IMG/VR virus record: IMGVR_UViG_3300043427_003610
Coordinates: 20,554-84,553 of that record
Reading direction: 5' to 3' (one strand)
Length of the DNA stretch: 64,000 bases
Source of the DNA: a virus
Part shown: one piece after another, positions 7,726 to 16,886 of the stretch
Position numbering within the stretch: the stretch's first letter is position 1
How the letters are laid out: the number at the start of each line of letters is the position of its first letter
Notes under the pieces: model-generated
Told to the model about the DNA's origin: nothing
Database searches by the model: none
What the model saw: only the letters and a program-made list of their open reading frames with translations
Position numbers and translations under genes: made by a program

Positions 7726-9096
7726 ATGCGGCGTGTCGTGATGGTTGCTGATGGTGCATGGCCGACCGGGTTCGAGCGTGTGGCTCGGGCGGTCGGAACG
7801 CATTTGCAGGCCACCGGCCAGTACGAGGTGGTGCACCGTGCGCTTGGCTACGGCGGGCCGGAACAGGAGCTTCGCGTTCCGCCCTATCCGTACGAGCTGA
7901 AGTCGGCGGACCAGATGTCCTATGATCCGTTGGCGGTGACCAACATGCCGAAGTGGATCAAGGAGGACCGCCCGGACGTCGTCCTGTTCATTCAGGACCT
8001 CTGGAATATCACGAACTATATGGGGTACGTGCCGCGCGATCTTCCGACGGTCGGCTACTACCCGGTAGATACTCCGAATATCAAGTGGAGCTACGCCATG
8101 GGCGCGGCGTCCCTGACCGAGGCGGTTACCTACACCGACTTCGGGGCCAAGGAGACCGCCCTGGGCATGCGCGACCTGGTCGACGTGGTCTTGAACTCCT
8201 ACTCGAACCAGGGTGTGGACATGTCCCAGAAGGCGTCCTGGATGACGCTGCCTAAGGACAAGATGGAGCTGCACCTGCGGGTGGACAACATGGCCGCCCG
8301 GCAGAACCGGAATGGGTTCAGCGTCATCCCCCACGGGATCGACCACGAGATGTTCTATCCGATGGACAAGGCGGAATGCCGCCAGATGTGGAACTTCCCA
8401 CAGGACGCCTTCATCGTCCTTAACGTCAATACCAACCAGTTCCGGAAGCGTCAGGACATCACCATCCGCGCGTTTGCGGAAATGGCCGCCAAGGTACCGA
8501 ACGCGTTGCTGGTACTGCACTGCATGGGCGGTAAGGACCGGGAGGGCTGGGACTTGGCCCAGCTGGCCCGGCTGTACGGGGTGGAGGACAAGGTCATCTG
8601 CACCCACTGGGCCTATCCCGAGCTGACGGACGAGCAGCTCCTGATGCTGTATAACAGCGCCGACGTCCAGATTAACACGGGCGGCGGCGAGGGTTGGGGG
8701 CTGACGGCGGTGGAAGCTGCCCTGTGCGGCGTCCCCCAGTTCGTGCCGGACTGGTCGGCCACCCGGGAGATCTGGAGCGGGCACGGGGTTCTCTTGCCGG
8801 TCTCCGACTACCGGTTTGAGCCCAGGTACATCAACACGGCCCACGCCATGGTCGATGTCCGCGGGACTGCGGCCCTCCTGGCGCAGTATGCGACCGACCG
8901 AGACTTGCTGCAGGCCACCGGGGAGGCGTGTCGCAACCGTGCCCTGCAGATGCCGACCTGGGATGAAGTCGGCGCTCAGTTTGCCAAGCGAATCGCCCGC
9001 GCGCTGTCCAGCGATCCGGCGGTGCCGATGCGACTTAATGAGATCAGGGATTCCCGCCGCGACGTTCTGCAGTCTGATCTGCTGATTCAAAGATAA
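7726..9096 (+). CDS. GT-B fold glycosyltransferase (GT4-like)
   Basis: A 456-residue glycosyltransferase. The N-terminal domain begins VVMVADGAWPTGFERVARAV, the Gly-rich acceptor loop of this fold; the nucleotide-sugar domain includes NVNTNQFRKRQD (residues about 235-245) and the EX7E motif with E322 and E330 in GGGEGWGLTAVEAALCGVPQ. No signal peptide or membrane segment, so it acts in the cytoplasm. Placement between portal and protease genes is unusual and suggests modification of a virion protein; DNA glycosylation is the alternative. Donor and acceptor are unknown. Confidence 0.8.
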   Translation: MRRVVMVADGAWPTGFERVARAVGTHLQATGQYEVVHRALGYGGPEQELRVPPYPYELKSADQMSYDPLAVTNMPKWIKEDRPDVVLFIQDLWNITNYMGYVPRDLPTVGYYPVDTPNIKWSYAMGAASLTEAVTYTDFGAKETALGMRDLVDVVLNSYSNQGVDMSQKASWMTLPKDKMELHLRVDNMAARQNRNGFSVIPHGIDHEMFYPMDKAECRQMWNFPQDAFIVLNVNTNQFRKRQDITIRAFAEMAAKVPNALLVLHCMGGKDREGWDLAQLARLYGVEDKVICTHWAYPELTDEQLLMLYNSADVQINTGGGEGWGLTAVEAALCGVPQFVPDWSATREIWSGHGVLLPVSDYRFEPRYINTAHAMVDVRGTAALLAQYATDRDLLQATGEACRNRALQMPTWDEVGAQFAKRIARALSSDPAVPMRLNEIRDSRRDVLQSDLLIQR

Positions 9097-9202
9097 GCTG
9101 AAGATCCCGAAGGACTAAACCGCCCGATCCTCTGCGTTTTCGCGTCGTTTCGCACGACTCATTCGATGATGGGTAGTGCGTCGACTATTTCGGAGGGTCG
9201 GC
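9097..9202 (+). promoter_or_regulatory. Gap before protease gene with CGACTCATT-like boxes
   Basis: A 106-base gap. CGACTCATT at 9155-9163 and CGACTATTT at 9182-9190 resemble the CGACTTATT box of later gaps. GGAGG lies just before ATG 9203. No terminator with a T run was seen. Confidence 0.25.
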
Positions 9203-10960
9203 ATGGCCGAAGACGACAACCGACAGGAAGGTCTGAACAGCCTGTCGGCTGCGTCGGACGACCGAATCCGCTTCATCACTGCGCGCGCCACGGTTACTGA
9301 AACGACCGGGGCTGCTGCGGACGACGCGGTCCTTCAGCAGGCGATGAGGTCTGCCGCCTTCATGCCGATGGTCACGGACGGCGAGCCGACGAAGCTGTTG
9401 GTTACTGCCTGGATGGTTCACGAGGGCAAGAATAACAACAACCTCGTGTTCCGCCCCGAGGACCTGGAACCGGCCGCGGCGAAGCTGGCCTCTCCGAATT
9501 TCCTTCCGATGGACTGGAACCACAGCGCCGTCATCCCAAAGGACGGCATCCCGAAGGCGATCGGGGTGTGGTATTCGGCCGAAGCGCTGTACGACGAGGC
9601 CGCTTATGAGGGGCGCGGCGCGTTGGGGATTCAGGCGAAGGGCGTGGTCTGGGCCTGGGCGTTTCCGGAATATGCGACGGAAATGCTTTCCATTCAGCGG
9701 GAGCGTGGGTTCATCGAGTTCTCGATGGCGTGCATTCCCACCGATGTGGAGCGAGGTCGCGACCAGAACGGCGCCTACGAAATTGCCATCGATCCCGTGT
9801 TCTTCACGCTTTCTGCGCTGAACGTGCCGCCGGGTGATCCTGACGCGAAGGGTGTGGTCGAGAACATGGAAGAGGTTCCTCGGCCTGCGCCGTTGGAGTG
9901 GTGGGAGACGATGGCGGCGTCTGCCGAAGAGTTCACGGACGGAGACCTTGAGAGCGAGGCTGCTGTCGAGGTGCTGTCCGGAGCCAAGAAGTCCAAGACC
10001 GACTTCCCCACGCGTGGGGAGGACAAGGCGGTCAGCCTTCGGAACAGCCAGTGGAAGCTCTTTCCGCTGGACGAGGCGATGGATCTGAAGGAGAACTGGC
10101 CGGAAATCTGGTCTCGTGGCGGCAATATCCGCGGCAACGATCAGTTCCGCCGGTTGACCCCAGTAGCTCGTCGGGGCGGCAAGGTCACTACTGCCACCGA
10201 GGAGTATGCGGTCAGGCTCAGGGAAGCGTGGGTGGCCCGGCACTACGAGGACTTCCAGCTCCCGGGTGTGATCGCGCAGGTGAAGTGGCTTGCCATCGGC
10301 TCTCGTGGCCTCGACCACATGCGGTCAGTGATAAACGAAGCCAAGGAGCGCGTGAAGGCCCGTCGGGCATCGGCGCGCACGGAGGAGGAGACTATGGAGA
10401 ATCAGAACGACATGGCTCAGGCGGCGCTCGAGGCCGCTCTTGAGGCGAATGCGGTGCTGAAGGCTGAGGTGGAAGCGGCGGGCGTGGCGGCCGATGAGGT
10501 GCTGAACAAGGCGGCCGAGATGGAGACCAAGCTCGCGGAGATGACTGTCCGTGCTGAGGAGGCCGAGCTGAAGCGGGATGCGCTCCAGGCGGAGTTGGCG
10601 GCGGCGGTCGAGCAGCTTTCGGCTGTGGTGGCCGAGTTCGAGACGGCCAAGGTGCAGCTCGCTGAGATCGCTGCGGAGCAGGAGAAGCTCGCGATTGAGC
10701 AGCGCTGGACTGCCCGCTTCGCGGAGCTGCCGGAGTCGTACCGTGCCGCGTTCGGCAAGCGGTCGGAGGATGAGCAGGACCGTTTTAAGACTCGCTGGTC
10801 GGTGGCTTCGGATGAGGCCTGGGGCGAGTTCAAGAGTGACCTGATTGTCGGGTTTGCTGATACGAAGATCAGCTACCTGAAGCTCTCCGAGGAGGAGGGC
10901 GCTCTGCCTGCTGGCAGTGTCACGGACCTGGGCGCCAAGGTTTCGGCGCTCATCAAGTAA
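9203..10960 (+). CDS. Prohead protease fused to scaffold
   Basis: 585 residues from ATG 9203, chosen over GTG 9176 because GGAGG lies 7 bases upstream. Residues about 20-235 resemble phage prohead serine proteases: H107 in MDWNHS and S174 in FIEFSMAC are candidate catalytic residues. Residues 285-375 form an extra basic domain with Trp-rich segments (ENWPEIW). Residues 395-510 are an Ala/Glu coiled coil typical of scaffolds. A fused protease-scaffold would assemble inside the prohead, cleave the scaffold and be lost at maturation. The family is inferred from layout and motifs. Confidence 0.7.
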   Translation: MAEDDNRQEGLNSLSAASDDRIRFITARATVTETTGAAADDAVLQQAMRSAAFMPMVTDGEPTKLLVTAWMVHEGKNNNNLVFRPEDLEPAAAKLASPNFLPMDWNHSAVIPKDGIPKAIGVWYSAEALYDEAAYEGRGALGIQAKGVVWAWAFPEYATEMLSIQRERGFIEFSMACIPTDVERGRDQNGAYEIAIDPVFFTLSALNVPPGDPDAKGVVENMEEVPRPAPLEWWETMAASAEEFTDGDLESEAAVEVLSGAKKSKTDFPTRGEDKAVSLRNSQWKLFPLDEAMDLKENWPEIWSRGGNIRGNDQFRRLTPVARRGGKVTTATEEYAVRLREAWVARHYEDFQLPGVIAQVKWLAIGSRGLDHMRSVINEAKERVKARRASARTEEETMENQNDMAQAALEAALEANAVLKAEVEAAGVAADEVLNKAAEMETKLAEMTVRAEEAELKRDALQAELAAAVEQLSAVVAEFETAKVQLAEIAAEQEKLAIEQRWTARFAELPESYRAAFGKRSEDEQDRFKTRWSVASDEAWGEFKSDLIVGFADTKISYLKLSEEEGALPAGSVTDLGAKVSALIK

Positions 10961-10994
10961 CCCGCGATAGCGGCAACCCTGTAGGAGGAAAACT

Positions 10995-11492
10995 ATGAAG
11001 CTGCACATTGCGAATTTCTACGACGCGCCGCGTCACACCGCCTTCGCGGGCGAGGCCATCGCTCTCGGCGCGGTCATCAAGATCGACCAGGGCCCGGCCG
11101 GTGAGCGTCGCGCTCTCCAGGTGACGGACGCGGATTCCGCGCTCCTCGTCGCTGGCAAGTACGGCGTGGCCGTCAAGGTCTCGGCGGACCAGCTCCAGGT
11201 GTCGGAGACGCTCTACGGCGTCCCGGCTGATTGGGGCTCCCGCGTGGTCGCGATCGCCTCGGGCGACGCGATCGTCCAGGTCGGCAAGGGCGCGATCATC
11301 GAGTACGAGCCGTCCCTGCTCCACGCTTCGCTCGACCCGGCTAACGGCGGCGCGCTGCCGACGGTTGGCACGGCTCTCGGCCTCAAGGGCGGGAAGTTCT
11401 GCACCACTGCCACGGCCAGCGCGATCACCAACCCGGTGGTCGGCCGTGTGTTCGACGTGCTCGGCGGCAAGGTCCGCATCGAGCTGGTCTAA
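10995..11492 (+). CDS. Capsid decoration/stabilisation protein candidate
   Basis: A 165-residue, Gly/Ala/Val-rich beta protein with a strong AGGAGG site, directly before the major capsid gene. This is the usual position of small head-decoration proteins such as lambda gpD. Codon use is strongly GC-biased like the capsid gene, indicating high expression. No motif proves the assignment. Confidence 0.55.
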   Translation: MKLHIANFYDAPRHTAFAGEAIALGAVIKIDQGPAGERRALQVTDADSALLVAGKYGVAVKVSADQLQVSETLYGVPADWGSRVVAIASGDAIVQVGKGAIIEYEPSLLHASLDPANGGALPTVGTALGLKGGKFCTTATASAITNPVVGRVFDVLGGKVRIELV

Positions 11493-11533
11493 ATAAGACC
11501 TGGACCTTGATCACCGAATAGGAGGAATCACAC

Positions 11534-12502
11534 ATGCAGTTCAAGACGGCGAATCGGACCGCGGCTGAGATCGCGGACCATAAGGCGGAGCTGGACCGGA
11601 TCTTCAAGGCGGCTGTCGGCCACGACAAGAAGGGCCGCATCGATCCGAAGGGGCTCAAGGAGCTTGAGTCCAACAAGTTCGAGATCGCGCAGCTTGTCGT
11701 CCAGCTCGTGGAGGACACTGTGGCGGTCACCGACCCGACCCCGTTCATGGTCGATCGGCGCACCTACAACCTTGGCGACCAGATCCTCTTCCAGGAGATG
11801 AAGGGCGACCTCAAGGTCACCAAGCGTGCCTATGGCACGAAGGCGCTCTCGCAGCGTCTTACGAAGGCTGAGTGGGGCATGACCACCTCGGCCAAGGAAC
11901 TCGCCATGGAAATCCCGCTCGAGGAGATTGCCTCGGGTGCCATGTCGGCCTCTGATGCGGTGAACTCGATGGCCGAGGCCATCAACCGCTACAACGTCCA
12001 GTTCGTGCTCGACGGCATCGACGCCGGTGTTCCGGCGCTCACCGGCGACCGGACCGGGCTGAACGGCTTCACGCTCCGCTACAGCGGGCTCACCAAGGAC
12101 AACCTCGAGAAGGCCCTCGACGGCCTCAAGGACGACGGCGAGGCGCCGAGCATCTTCGGCCGCCACACGGCGCTCTATCCCGAGATCCGTAGCTTCCAGG
12201 GCTGGTCGGACGAGGGGCTCCGTGAGTTCGAGCTTCGCGGCGTGACCGGCGTCTTCCAGGGCTCCCCGGTGGTGACCCTGGTCGACAAGTTCTCGCGCAA
12301 GTTCGGGTCGCACGTGATCCGCAACGACCGCGTGTACATCGCTGGCGGCACGAAGGGCGCCGTCATGGCCGAGGTCGACCTCAGCTTCCTCAACTACGCT
12401 GAGACCGATCCCCGCGCTGGCGTCTTCACGACCGGCATGCGCATGGAGTCCGGCCTCCTGGTCTGGAACCCGTACGCCTACCGCATCATCGAGATCGCGT
12501 AA
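11534..12502 (+). CDS. Major capsid protein
   Basis: A 322-residue protein following protease and decoration genes, with an AGGAGG site and a strong terminator after it. Features include an acidic N-terminal helical region (residues 8-65), a central FxLDGIDAGVPALTG segment and a C-terminal VFTTGMRMESGLLVWNPYAYRII stretch similar to other HK97-fold coats. Many copies would form the icosahedral shell. The assignment comes from gene order, size and composition. Confidence 0.75.
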   Translation: MQFKTANRTAAEIADHKAELDRIFKAAVGHDKKGRIDPKGLKELESNKFEIAQLVVQLVEDTVAVTDPTPFMVDRRTYNLGDQILFQEMKGDLKVTKRAYGTKALSQRLTKAEWGMTTSAKELAMEIPLEEIASGAMSASDAVNSMAEAINRYNVQFVLDGIDAGVPALTGDRTGLNGFTLRYSGLTKDNLEKALDGLKDDGEAPSIFGRHTALYPEIRSFQGWSDEGLREFELRGVTGVFQGSPVVTLVDKFSRKFGSHVIRNDRVYIAGGTKGAVMAEVDLSFLNYAETDPRAGVFTTGMRMESGLLVWNPYAYRIIEIA

Positions 12503-12520
12503 GCATCTCGTGCAGGAATA

Positions 12521-12560
12521 ACGACCTGGGGACCGGCTTCGGCCGGTCCCCTTGTCGTTT
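12521..12560 (+). terminator. Terminator after major capsid gene
   Basis: Very stable GC hairpin: GGGGACCGG (12528-12536), loop CTTCGG, CCGGTCCCC (12543-12551), extended by ACGAC/GTCGT outside, then TTTCC. The T run is short, but the stem is strong. Confidence 0.7.
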
Positions 12561-12567
12561 CCTGGAG

Positions 12568-12594
12568 GTAAGGTTTTGGGAAGTTCCGTCAATT
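12568..12594 (+). promoter_or_regulatory. Bipartite element copy 2
   Basis: GTAAG 12568-12572, fourteen bases, CGTCAATT 12587-12594, followed by TATAGGCA. It lies just after the capsid terminator and about 120 bases before ATG 12714. No hairpin surrounds it, so the conserved boxes do not depend on a stem. Confidence 0.6.
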
Positions 12595-12641
12595 TATAGG
12601 CATGGGTGTGTCCCGAGCGCACCGCTTTTGACGGCTGGTCA

Positions 12642-12651
12642 CGACTTATTG
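12642..12651 (+). promoter_or_regulatory. CGACTTATT box
   Basis: CGACTTATTG lies inside a small palindromic context (CGAC-TTATT-GTCG), 72 bases before ATG 12714. The same core recurs at 16816, 26602 and 45847. Confidence 0.35.
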
Positions 12652-12713
12652 TCGGGACCTCGAGTTTCGGGGACCTGGGCAGGACACTAGCGCTAGAGGC
12701 GCGGGAGAACACA

Positions 12714-13436
12714 ATGGCGAGAAAGTCTGAGCAGGATAAGCTGGCTGAGCTGGAGTCGCGGTACGCCAAGGCGCTGGAGACCATCGAGCGGATGGCCCAG
12801 CAGCAGGCGCAGATGGCGGCGCAGCTCGGGGCCAGCAGCAAGCAGTACAGCGGCGGTCAGCTGGTCGTCGGGATTCGTAACGTCTCGAACTACAGCGTCG
12901 GGCTGATCGACAAGACGTCCGGGCAGGCGATCGAGTACAACCTCAATCCCGAGATCGAGGGGTCGGCGGACCCGCGGACTTCCGCGGTCGTCAGCTACGC
13001 CTTCTGGCAGCAGCTCCGGACCGGTAACCAGGTCGGTCGTGGGCTCATCGTTCGGGATGACTCGATCCTCGGCCCGGCCGAGAATGCGGCCCCGGAGGAT
13101 CGCCCGCAGGACGTGCATCCGGATCACGCGAAGAACGTGATCATGAACGTTCGGGAGTGGATCCTCAGCCGCACGGAAGACCAGCTGCGCGAGGACATCA
13201 CGGCGATGACGTCCGAGCCCAGCCTGCGTCGCCTGCAGTACGCGGTGGACCAGGAGATCCTGCGGATCGGCGAGTCGAAGTACAACGGGGACCCCGAGCG
13301 GGCCCGTAAGGCCATCCGCGACCTTCCGGCGGTGTTCCGGGTCGTGGAGGAGTTGGCGGACGAGCGGCTCGACGAGCTGAACCCGGTGAGCAAGGTCCGC
13401 CACCTCGAGCTGGAAGGTAGCCTGAAGGCCCGATAA
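12714..13436 (+). CDS. Unknown virion-module protein
   Basis: 240 residues from ATG 12714. An in-frame ATG at 12606 exists, but it lies among regulatory motifs and the intervening residues look non-coding. The N terminus (residues 1-45) is a Gln/Ala coiled coil; residues 50-130 look beta-rich; the C terminus is charged helices. It lies between capsid and connector genes. No family recognised; a head-tail joining or capsid-associated role is likely from position only. Confidence 0.55.
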   Translation: MARKSEQDKLAELESRYAKALETIERMAQQQAQMAAQLGASSKQYSGGQLVVGIRNVSNYSVGLIDKTSGQAIEYNLNPEIEGSADPRTSAVVSYAFWQQLRTGNQVGRGLIVRDDSILGPAENAAPEDRPQDVHPDHAKNVIMNVREWILSRTEDQLREDITAMTSEPSLRRLQYAVDQEILRIGESKYNGDPERARKAIRDLPAVFRVVEELADERLDELNPVSKVRHLELEGSLKAR

Positions 13437-13460
13437 GCATAACGCGCGGAGGAAGCGGCT

Positions 13461-13901
13461 GTGACGACTGACCAGTGGATGAAGATGCTTCGTAGGAAGC
13501 TCAATGACGTCGACACGGCCGCCCAGCGCCGTACGGACGCCCAGCTCTTGGCCACGGCGGAAGACGTGCGCTTTGAGCTGGCGGTCCGTGAGGTGAAGGA
13601 TTTTGGTTCCGTGACGGTCGGGACCAACAAGCAGGACGTCGCGAATTACGGCATCAAGAACGCCTCGGACGCGCAGATGGCCATCATGATCTACGGGGTG
13701 GCCTACGAGGTCCTGTCGTCCACCTACCGGGAGCGGGTCGACCGCGGCGAGCTGGGCATCAGCTGGCGCTCGGGGCTTGAGGAAGAGTCGACCATCTCGG
13801 CGGAGAAGGCCTACAAGGCCATGCTGGACGACGTCCGGTACAGCTACGAGCAGCTCCTGATCACGTATCAGCGGACCACGGCTAACGCCAGGAAGCACTA
13901 A
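13461..13901 (+). CDS. Head-tail connector candidate
   Basis: A 146-residue, mostly helical protein with a GTG start after GGAGG. The stop overlaps the next start (TAATG). Position and size fit a head-tail adaptor or completion protein. No diagnostic motif. Confidence 0.45.
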   Translation: MTTDQWMKMLRRKLNDVDTAAQRRTDAQLLATAEDVRFELAVREVKDFGSVTVGTNKQDVANYGIKNASDAQMAIMIYGVAYEVLSSTYRERVDRGELGISWRSGLEEESTISAEKAYKAMLDDVRYSYEQLLITYQRTTANARKH

Positions 13902-14383
13902 TGCCGGTCAGCGGCAATCGCGTGACCGAGCGGGTCATCAAGCGGATTCGTGAGAGCGAGTATCGCCTCACGGTCTACTATCCGATCGCGAAGACCAAGC
14001 CGACTGGCAACGTCCCGGTTTCCCTGCCCGTCTCTCCGCTCCTGGCTGCCCCAAACCCGCAGCCGGAGAGCGGGGAAGACCCCGAGCGCATCCTGCCCGA
14101 GGTCACCCTCCAGTGCTTGCTGACCGAGGTGTCGCTCATGGGCGAATACCGCCGGGATCGCATGGAGGTGGAGGTGGGCGGCTGGAGCCGTGAGACGACC
14201 GCCCTGGCCCGCGTGATCGCCTCGGAGGCCGCCCTGTCCACCGGCGGGACGGTGTTCGACGGGTGCGACTTCGTGGAGGTCAACGGGAGCAGGTACAAGG
14301 TCCTCAACGTCGTTCGCCAGACGGCGAGTACGACGAAACTGGGCACGTTTTACGTCTTGCTAACGGGGGCCGTCAAGTCGTGA
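13901..14383 (+). CDS. Head closure/neck protein candidate
   Basis: A 160-residue, beta-rich protein with a Pro-rich loop (residues 30-60) and a C-terminal VNGSRYKVLNVVRQTAST segment like small head-closure proteins. Coupled to both neighbours by overlapping start/stop codons. Function inferred from order only. Confidence 0.45.
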   Translation: MPVSGNRVTERVIKRIRESEYRLTVYYPIAKTKPTGNVPVSLPVSPLLAAPNPQPESGEDPERILPEVTLQCLLTEVSLMGEYRRDRMEVEVGGWSRETTALARVIASEAALSTGGTVFDGCDFVEVNGSRYKVLNVVRQTASTTKLGTFYVLLTGAVKS

Positions 14384-14601
14384 GCACGGTGAAAGGGGAG
14401 GAGCAGAGGCGGATTGAAGCCGAGGTAAACGCCACGATCAAGCTGCTGATGGGCACGATGGAGGAGCTGGCGGCGCTGGACCCCCTAGAGGCGGGACAGC
14501 CACTGGCCTTCAACGACCTGAGAAATCAGGTGATCCGCCGGGTGTGGAACCTGGCTAAGGAGTGTATCCGGTATGGCGCTAGCGGCGTTCACGACGTCTA
14601 A
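14380..14601 (+). CDS. Small helical protein in connector operon
   Basis: 73 residues from GTG 14380, which overlaps the preceding TGA (GTGA). It is helical and charged (VKGEEQRRIEAEVNATIKLL). The 3' end overlaps the next gene by 29 bases. No family recognised. Confidence 0.45.
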   Translation: MSTVKGEEQRRIEAEVNATIKLLMGTMEELAALDPLEAGQPLAFNDLRNQVIRRVWNLAKECIRYGASGVHDV

Positions 14602-15202
14602 CCTCACCAACAGCATGGCGGACAAGCTGGCCACCGAGCTGTTGGCGGCTGGCTACCTGCTGTACTGGCTCTCCCTGGACGCCCTCCAGACCGCTGACGG
14701 GGTCTACCTGAACTATCAGGCCAACCAGGCCTCGATTCTACAGGACGTGGATGTGGCCGAGGAGCTGGCTAGCTCCAAGGGAATCCTCACGTTGCGGAAT
14801 GACGACTTTTCGTTTCCGCAGTATCCGACTCGACCTACTAGCGATGGGGCTGTAGCTGCGCCGGAAGACATCCCGGTTCCGGCCATTGCCTTGCGCGTTC
14901 AGCATATGCCCAACGGGCGTCTGCTGGGCATCGGATCGAGAGAGCGGGCTCGCTTTGCGAGCCTTGAGCTATACGGTCTCGCGCGAGACAAGGGCGAACA
15001 GCTTTATCTGACGGACGTGCTTCGGGTGGCATTCGACGAGAGCCAGTTCCTTTCGGTCCTGGATCATGATGCAGGAACGCGAGCCTCCGTGGGAGCAGTA
15101 GAAGTGCAACGAACGGAAGTGGGCACGTTGATTTACCCGCTTGGCCCTGAGAGCAGGGCCTTTGAATTCACGTTGAACGCGCGCCTCCGTTACGAGGCGT
15201 AG
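14573..15202 (+). CDS. Tail completion/terminator candidate
   Basis: 209 residues immediately before the tail-tube gene. A helical N terminus (NSMADKLATELLAAGYLLYW) is followed by beta strands and a closing EFTLNARLRYEA strand, as expected for tail-terminator type proteins. No decisive motif. Confidence 0.4.
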   Translation: MALAAFTTSNLTNSMADKLATELLAAGYLLYWLSLDALQTADGVYLNYQANQASILQDVDVAEELASSKGILTLRNDDFSFPQYPTRPTSDGAVAAPEDIPVPAIALRVQHMPNGRLLGIGSRERARFASLELYGLARDKGEQLYLTDVLRVAFDESQFLSVLDHDAGTRASVGAVEVQRTEVGTLIYPLGPESRAFEFTLNARLRYEA

Positions 15203-15256
15203 GCAGAGTGATCGCCAGTCTCGTGACGCGATCGACAACCACAGGAGGATAGGGAA

Positions 15257-16747
15257 ATGGCAGTGACTCAGGTTCTCGGTACTGATAAGGCGCTGCGCCT
15301 TAACAACTACAACACGCTCGGACTCGTCCAGAACTTCAACTGGGCCCCGAACTTCAACGCGCAGGACGTGAACGAACTCGGTCGCACGACCCGCGTTGAC
15401 ACCCTGCTCGAGCTGGAGACCTCCGGCTCGTTCGAGCTGCAGTCGCCCGGCAACCTCGCCGGTGTGATTGCGCGCATGAAGTCGGAGTACTCCGCTGGCC
15501 AGTTCAACGGCTACAAGTACAACCCGGTTGCGTCCGGCGCTACGCTCGGTTCGAACGGCTACACCTTCACGCAGGACGACCTCGCGCAGCTCAAGTTCGA
15601 CGCGATCATCCACGAGAAGACGGAGCAGTCGACCTTCAACCGCTCGGTCTACCTCGGGTGCTGCTACCCGACGACCATCTCCGGCCGCGTCGACGCGAAC
15701 GGCATGGCGATGGACACCGTCAACTGGGCCGGTCAGTTCGTCGTTGGGTTCCCGACGCCGTACCATGACATCCGCTCGGTTGCGGCCAAGTACGCCACCA
15801 GCACGACGGCGACCCTGCTCGACGTCACCTACAGCACGGCCAGCAACTGGAAGCTCGCCTACGTCTCGGTCGAGGGCATCCCCTTCACCGCGGTCGCCGC
15901 GGTTTCCACGGCGAACATCGCGAACCTCTCGGCCCCGGGCTCGACCTTCGCGGTCGGCACGCCGGTGGCTGGTGACCGCGTCCTCCTGACCGGTCAGACC
16001 ACGACCTCGCAGAACGGCCTCTATCGCTACAACGGCGCGGCCTCGCCGCTCACGCTCCTCGCGGGCGCTGGCGCGTCGTACGCCGTCATGAACACCACGA
16101 CCATCAGCCTCTACGGCGGTGCCTCGATCCCGTCCGGAGCCCACGTCCAGGCGGTGGTCTTCAAGGCGGTCTCGCCGACCACCAGCTGGGCCTCGGTCCA
16201 CACCCCGGACACGATCGGCGCTGGCGCGACCCTCGTCAGCGGCATCCGCGGCTTCCAGGCGAACGTCTACATCGCCCCGGCCAACGCGGCGGCCCCGACC
16301 GGGACCGAGCAGTGGCTCAAGGTGCAGTCGCTCGACTACAACATCGACTTCCGGGTTGAGGCGCTCCGCCAGATCGCGTTCAACACCCAGGGGTCCTCGA
16401 TCTACAGCCGCGTCCCGACCTTCCCCTTCCAGACCTCGGTCAACGCCACGGTCAACGAGGCGGATTGGGCCGACTGGAAGCAGCTCACGAACAGCACCAA
16501 GAAGGCCTTCAACTCGTCCAACGACTGGTACGACAACAGCTACGACTTCGCTCCGAACAACCTCGACTCGACCTTCGCGGTCGTGGTCGACTACCTGACG
16601 AAGGACGGCACCCTCATTCAGCGCCTGACCTTCGGCGACCTCCGGGTCGACGGGATGGGCAGCCGGGTCGCGGTGGGCGGCCGTGGCGAGATCACCTGGA
16701 GCTTCCGCGGGTCGCAGTTCACGATCGCGGGCACCAACATCGCGTAA
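15257..16747 (+). CDS. Major tail tube protein with inserted domain
   Basis: A 496-residue protein with AGGAGG and strong GC-biased codons, followed by a strong terminator. The N-terminal 210 and C-terminal 150 residues look like a beta-rich tube protein. Residues about 215-330 form an inserted domain whose GDRVLLTGQTTTSQNGLYRYNG stretch is the pattern of surface/adhesion repeats in phage tail fibres. The tube would polymerise around the tape measure and carry this domain on its outside. No sheath gene follows, pointing to a non-contractile tail. Confidence 0.6.
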   Translation: MAVTQVLGTDKALRLNNYNTLGLVQNFNWAPNFNAQDVNELGRTTRVDTLLELETSGSFELQSPGNLAGVIARMKSEYSAGQFNGYKYNPVASGATLGSNGYTFTQDDLAQLKFDAIIHEKTEQSTFNRSVYLGCCYPTTISGRVDANGMAMDTVNWAGQFVVGFPTPYHDIRSVAAKYATSTTATLLDVTYSTASNWKLAYVSVEGIPFTAVAAVSTANIANLSAPGSTFAVGTPVAGDRVLLTGQTTTSQNGLYRYNGAASPLTLLAGAGASYAVMNTTTISLYGGASIPSGAHVQAVVFKAVSPTTSWASVHTPDTIGAGATLVSGIRGFQANVYIAPANAAAPTGTEQWLKVQSLDYNIDFRVEALRQIAFNTQGSSIYSRVPTFPFQTSVNATVNEADWADWKQLTNSTKKAFNSSNDWYDNSYDFAPNNLDSTFAVVVDYLTKDGTLIQRLTFGDLRVDGMGSRVAVGGRGEITWSFRGSQFTIAGTNIA

Positions 16748-16769
16748 GTCACCACACGCGAGTAACGAG

Positions 16770-16801
16770 CCGCCGCCCCACAAGGGCGGCGGTTTCGTTT
16801 T
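16770..16801 (+). terminator. Terminator after tail tube gene
   Basis: A 9-bp perfect GC stem (16770-16778 with 16784-16792), five-base loop, then TTTCGTTTT. Confidence 0.8.
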
Positions 16802-16815
16802 AGGTCCGCCCGAAG

Positions 16816-16824
16816 CGACTTATT
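16816..16824 (+). promoter_or_regulatory. CGACTTATT box
   Basis: CGACTTATT follows the terminator by 15 bases and precedes ATG 16887 by 71 bases, almost the same distance as at 12642. Fourteen bases upstream is a TTTT run, also seen near some other copies. Confidence 0.35.
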
Positions 16825-16886
16825 GACGACGGTATGGCGCACCCGTAGTGCGCAGGGAACACAACACGGCAGAGCCGGGGGAGACT

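Noticed and set aside
12606-12713. ATG 12606 as start of the gene after the capsid
   Set aside because: This would place the CGACTTATT box in coding sequence and add residues of non-coding appearance. ATG 12714 fits the coiled-coil N terminus better.
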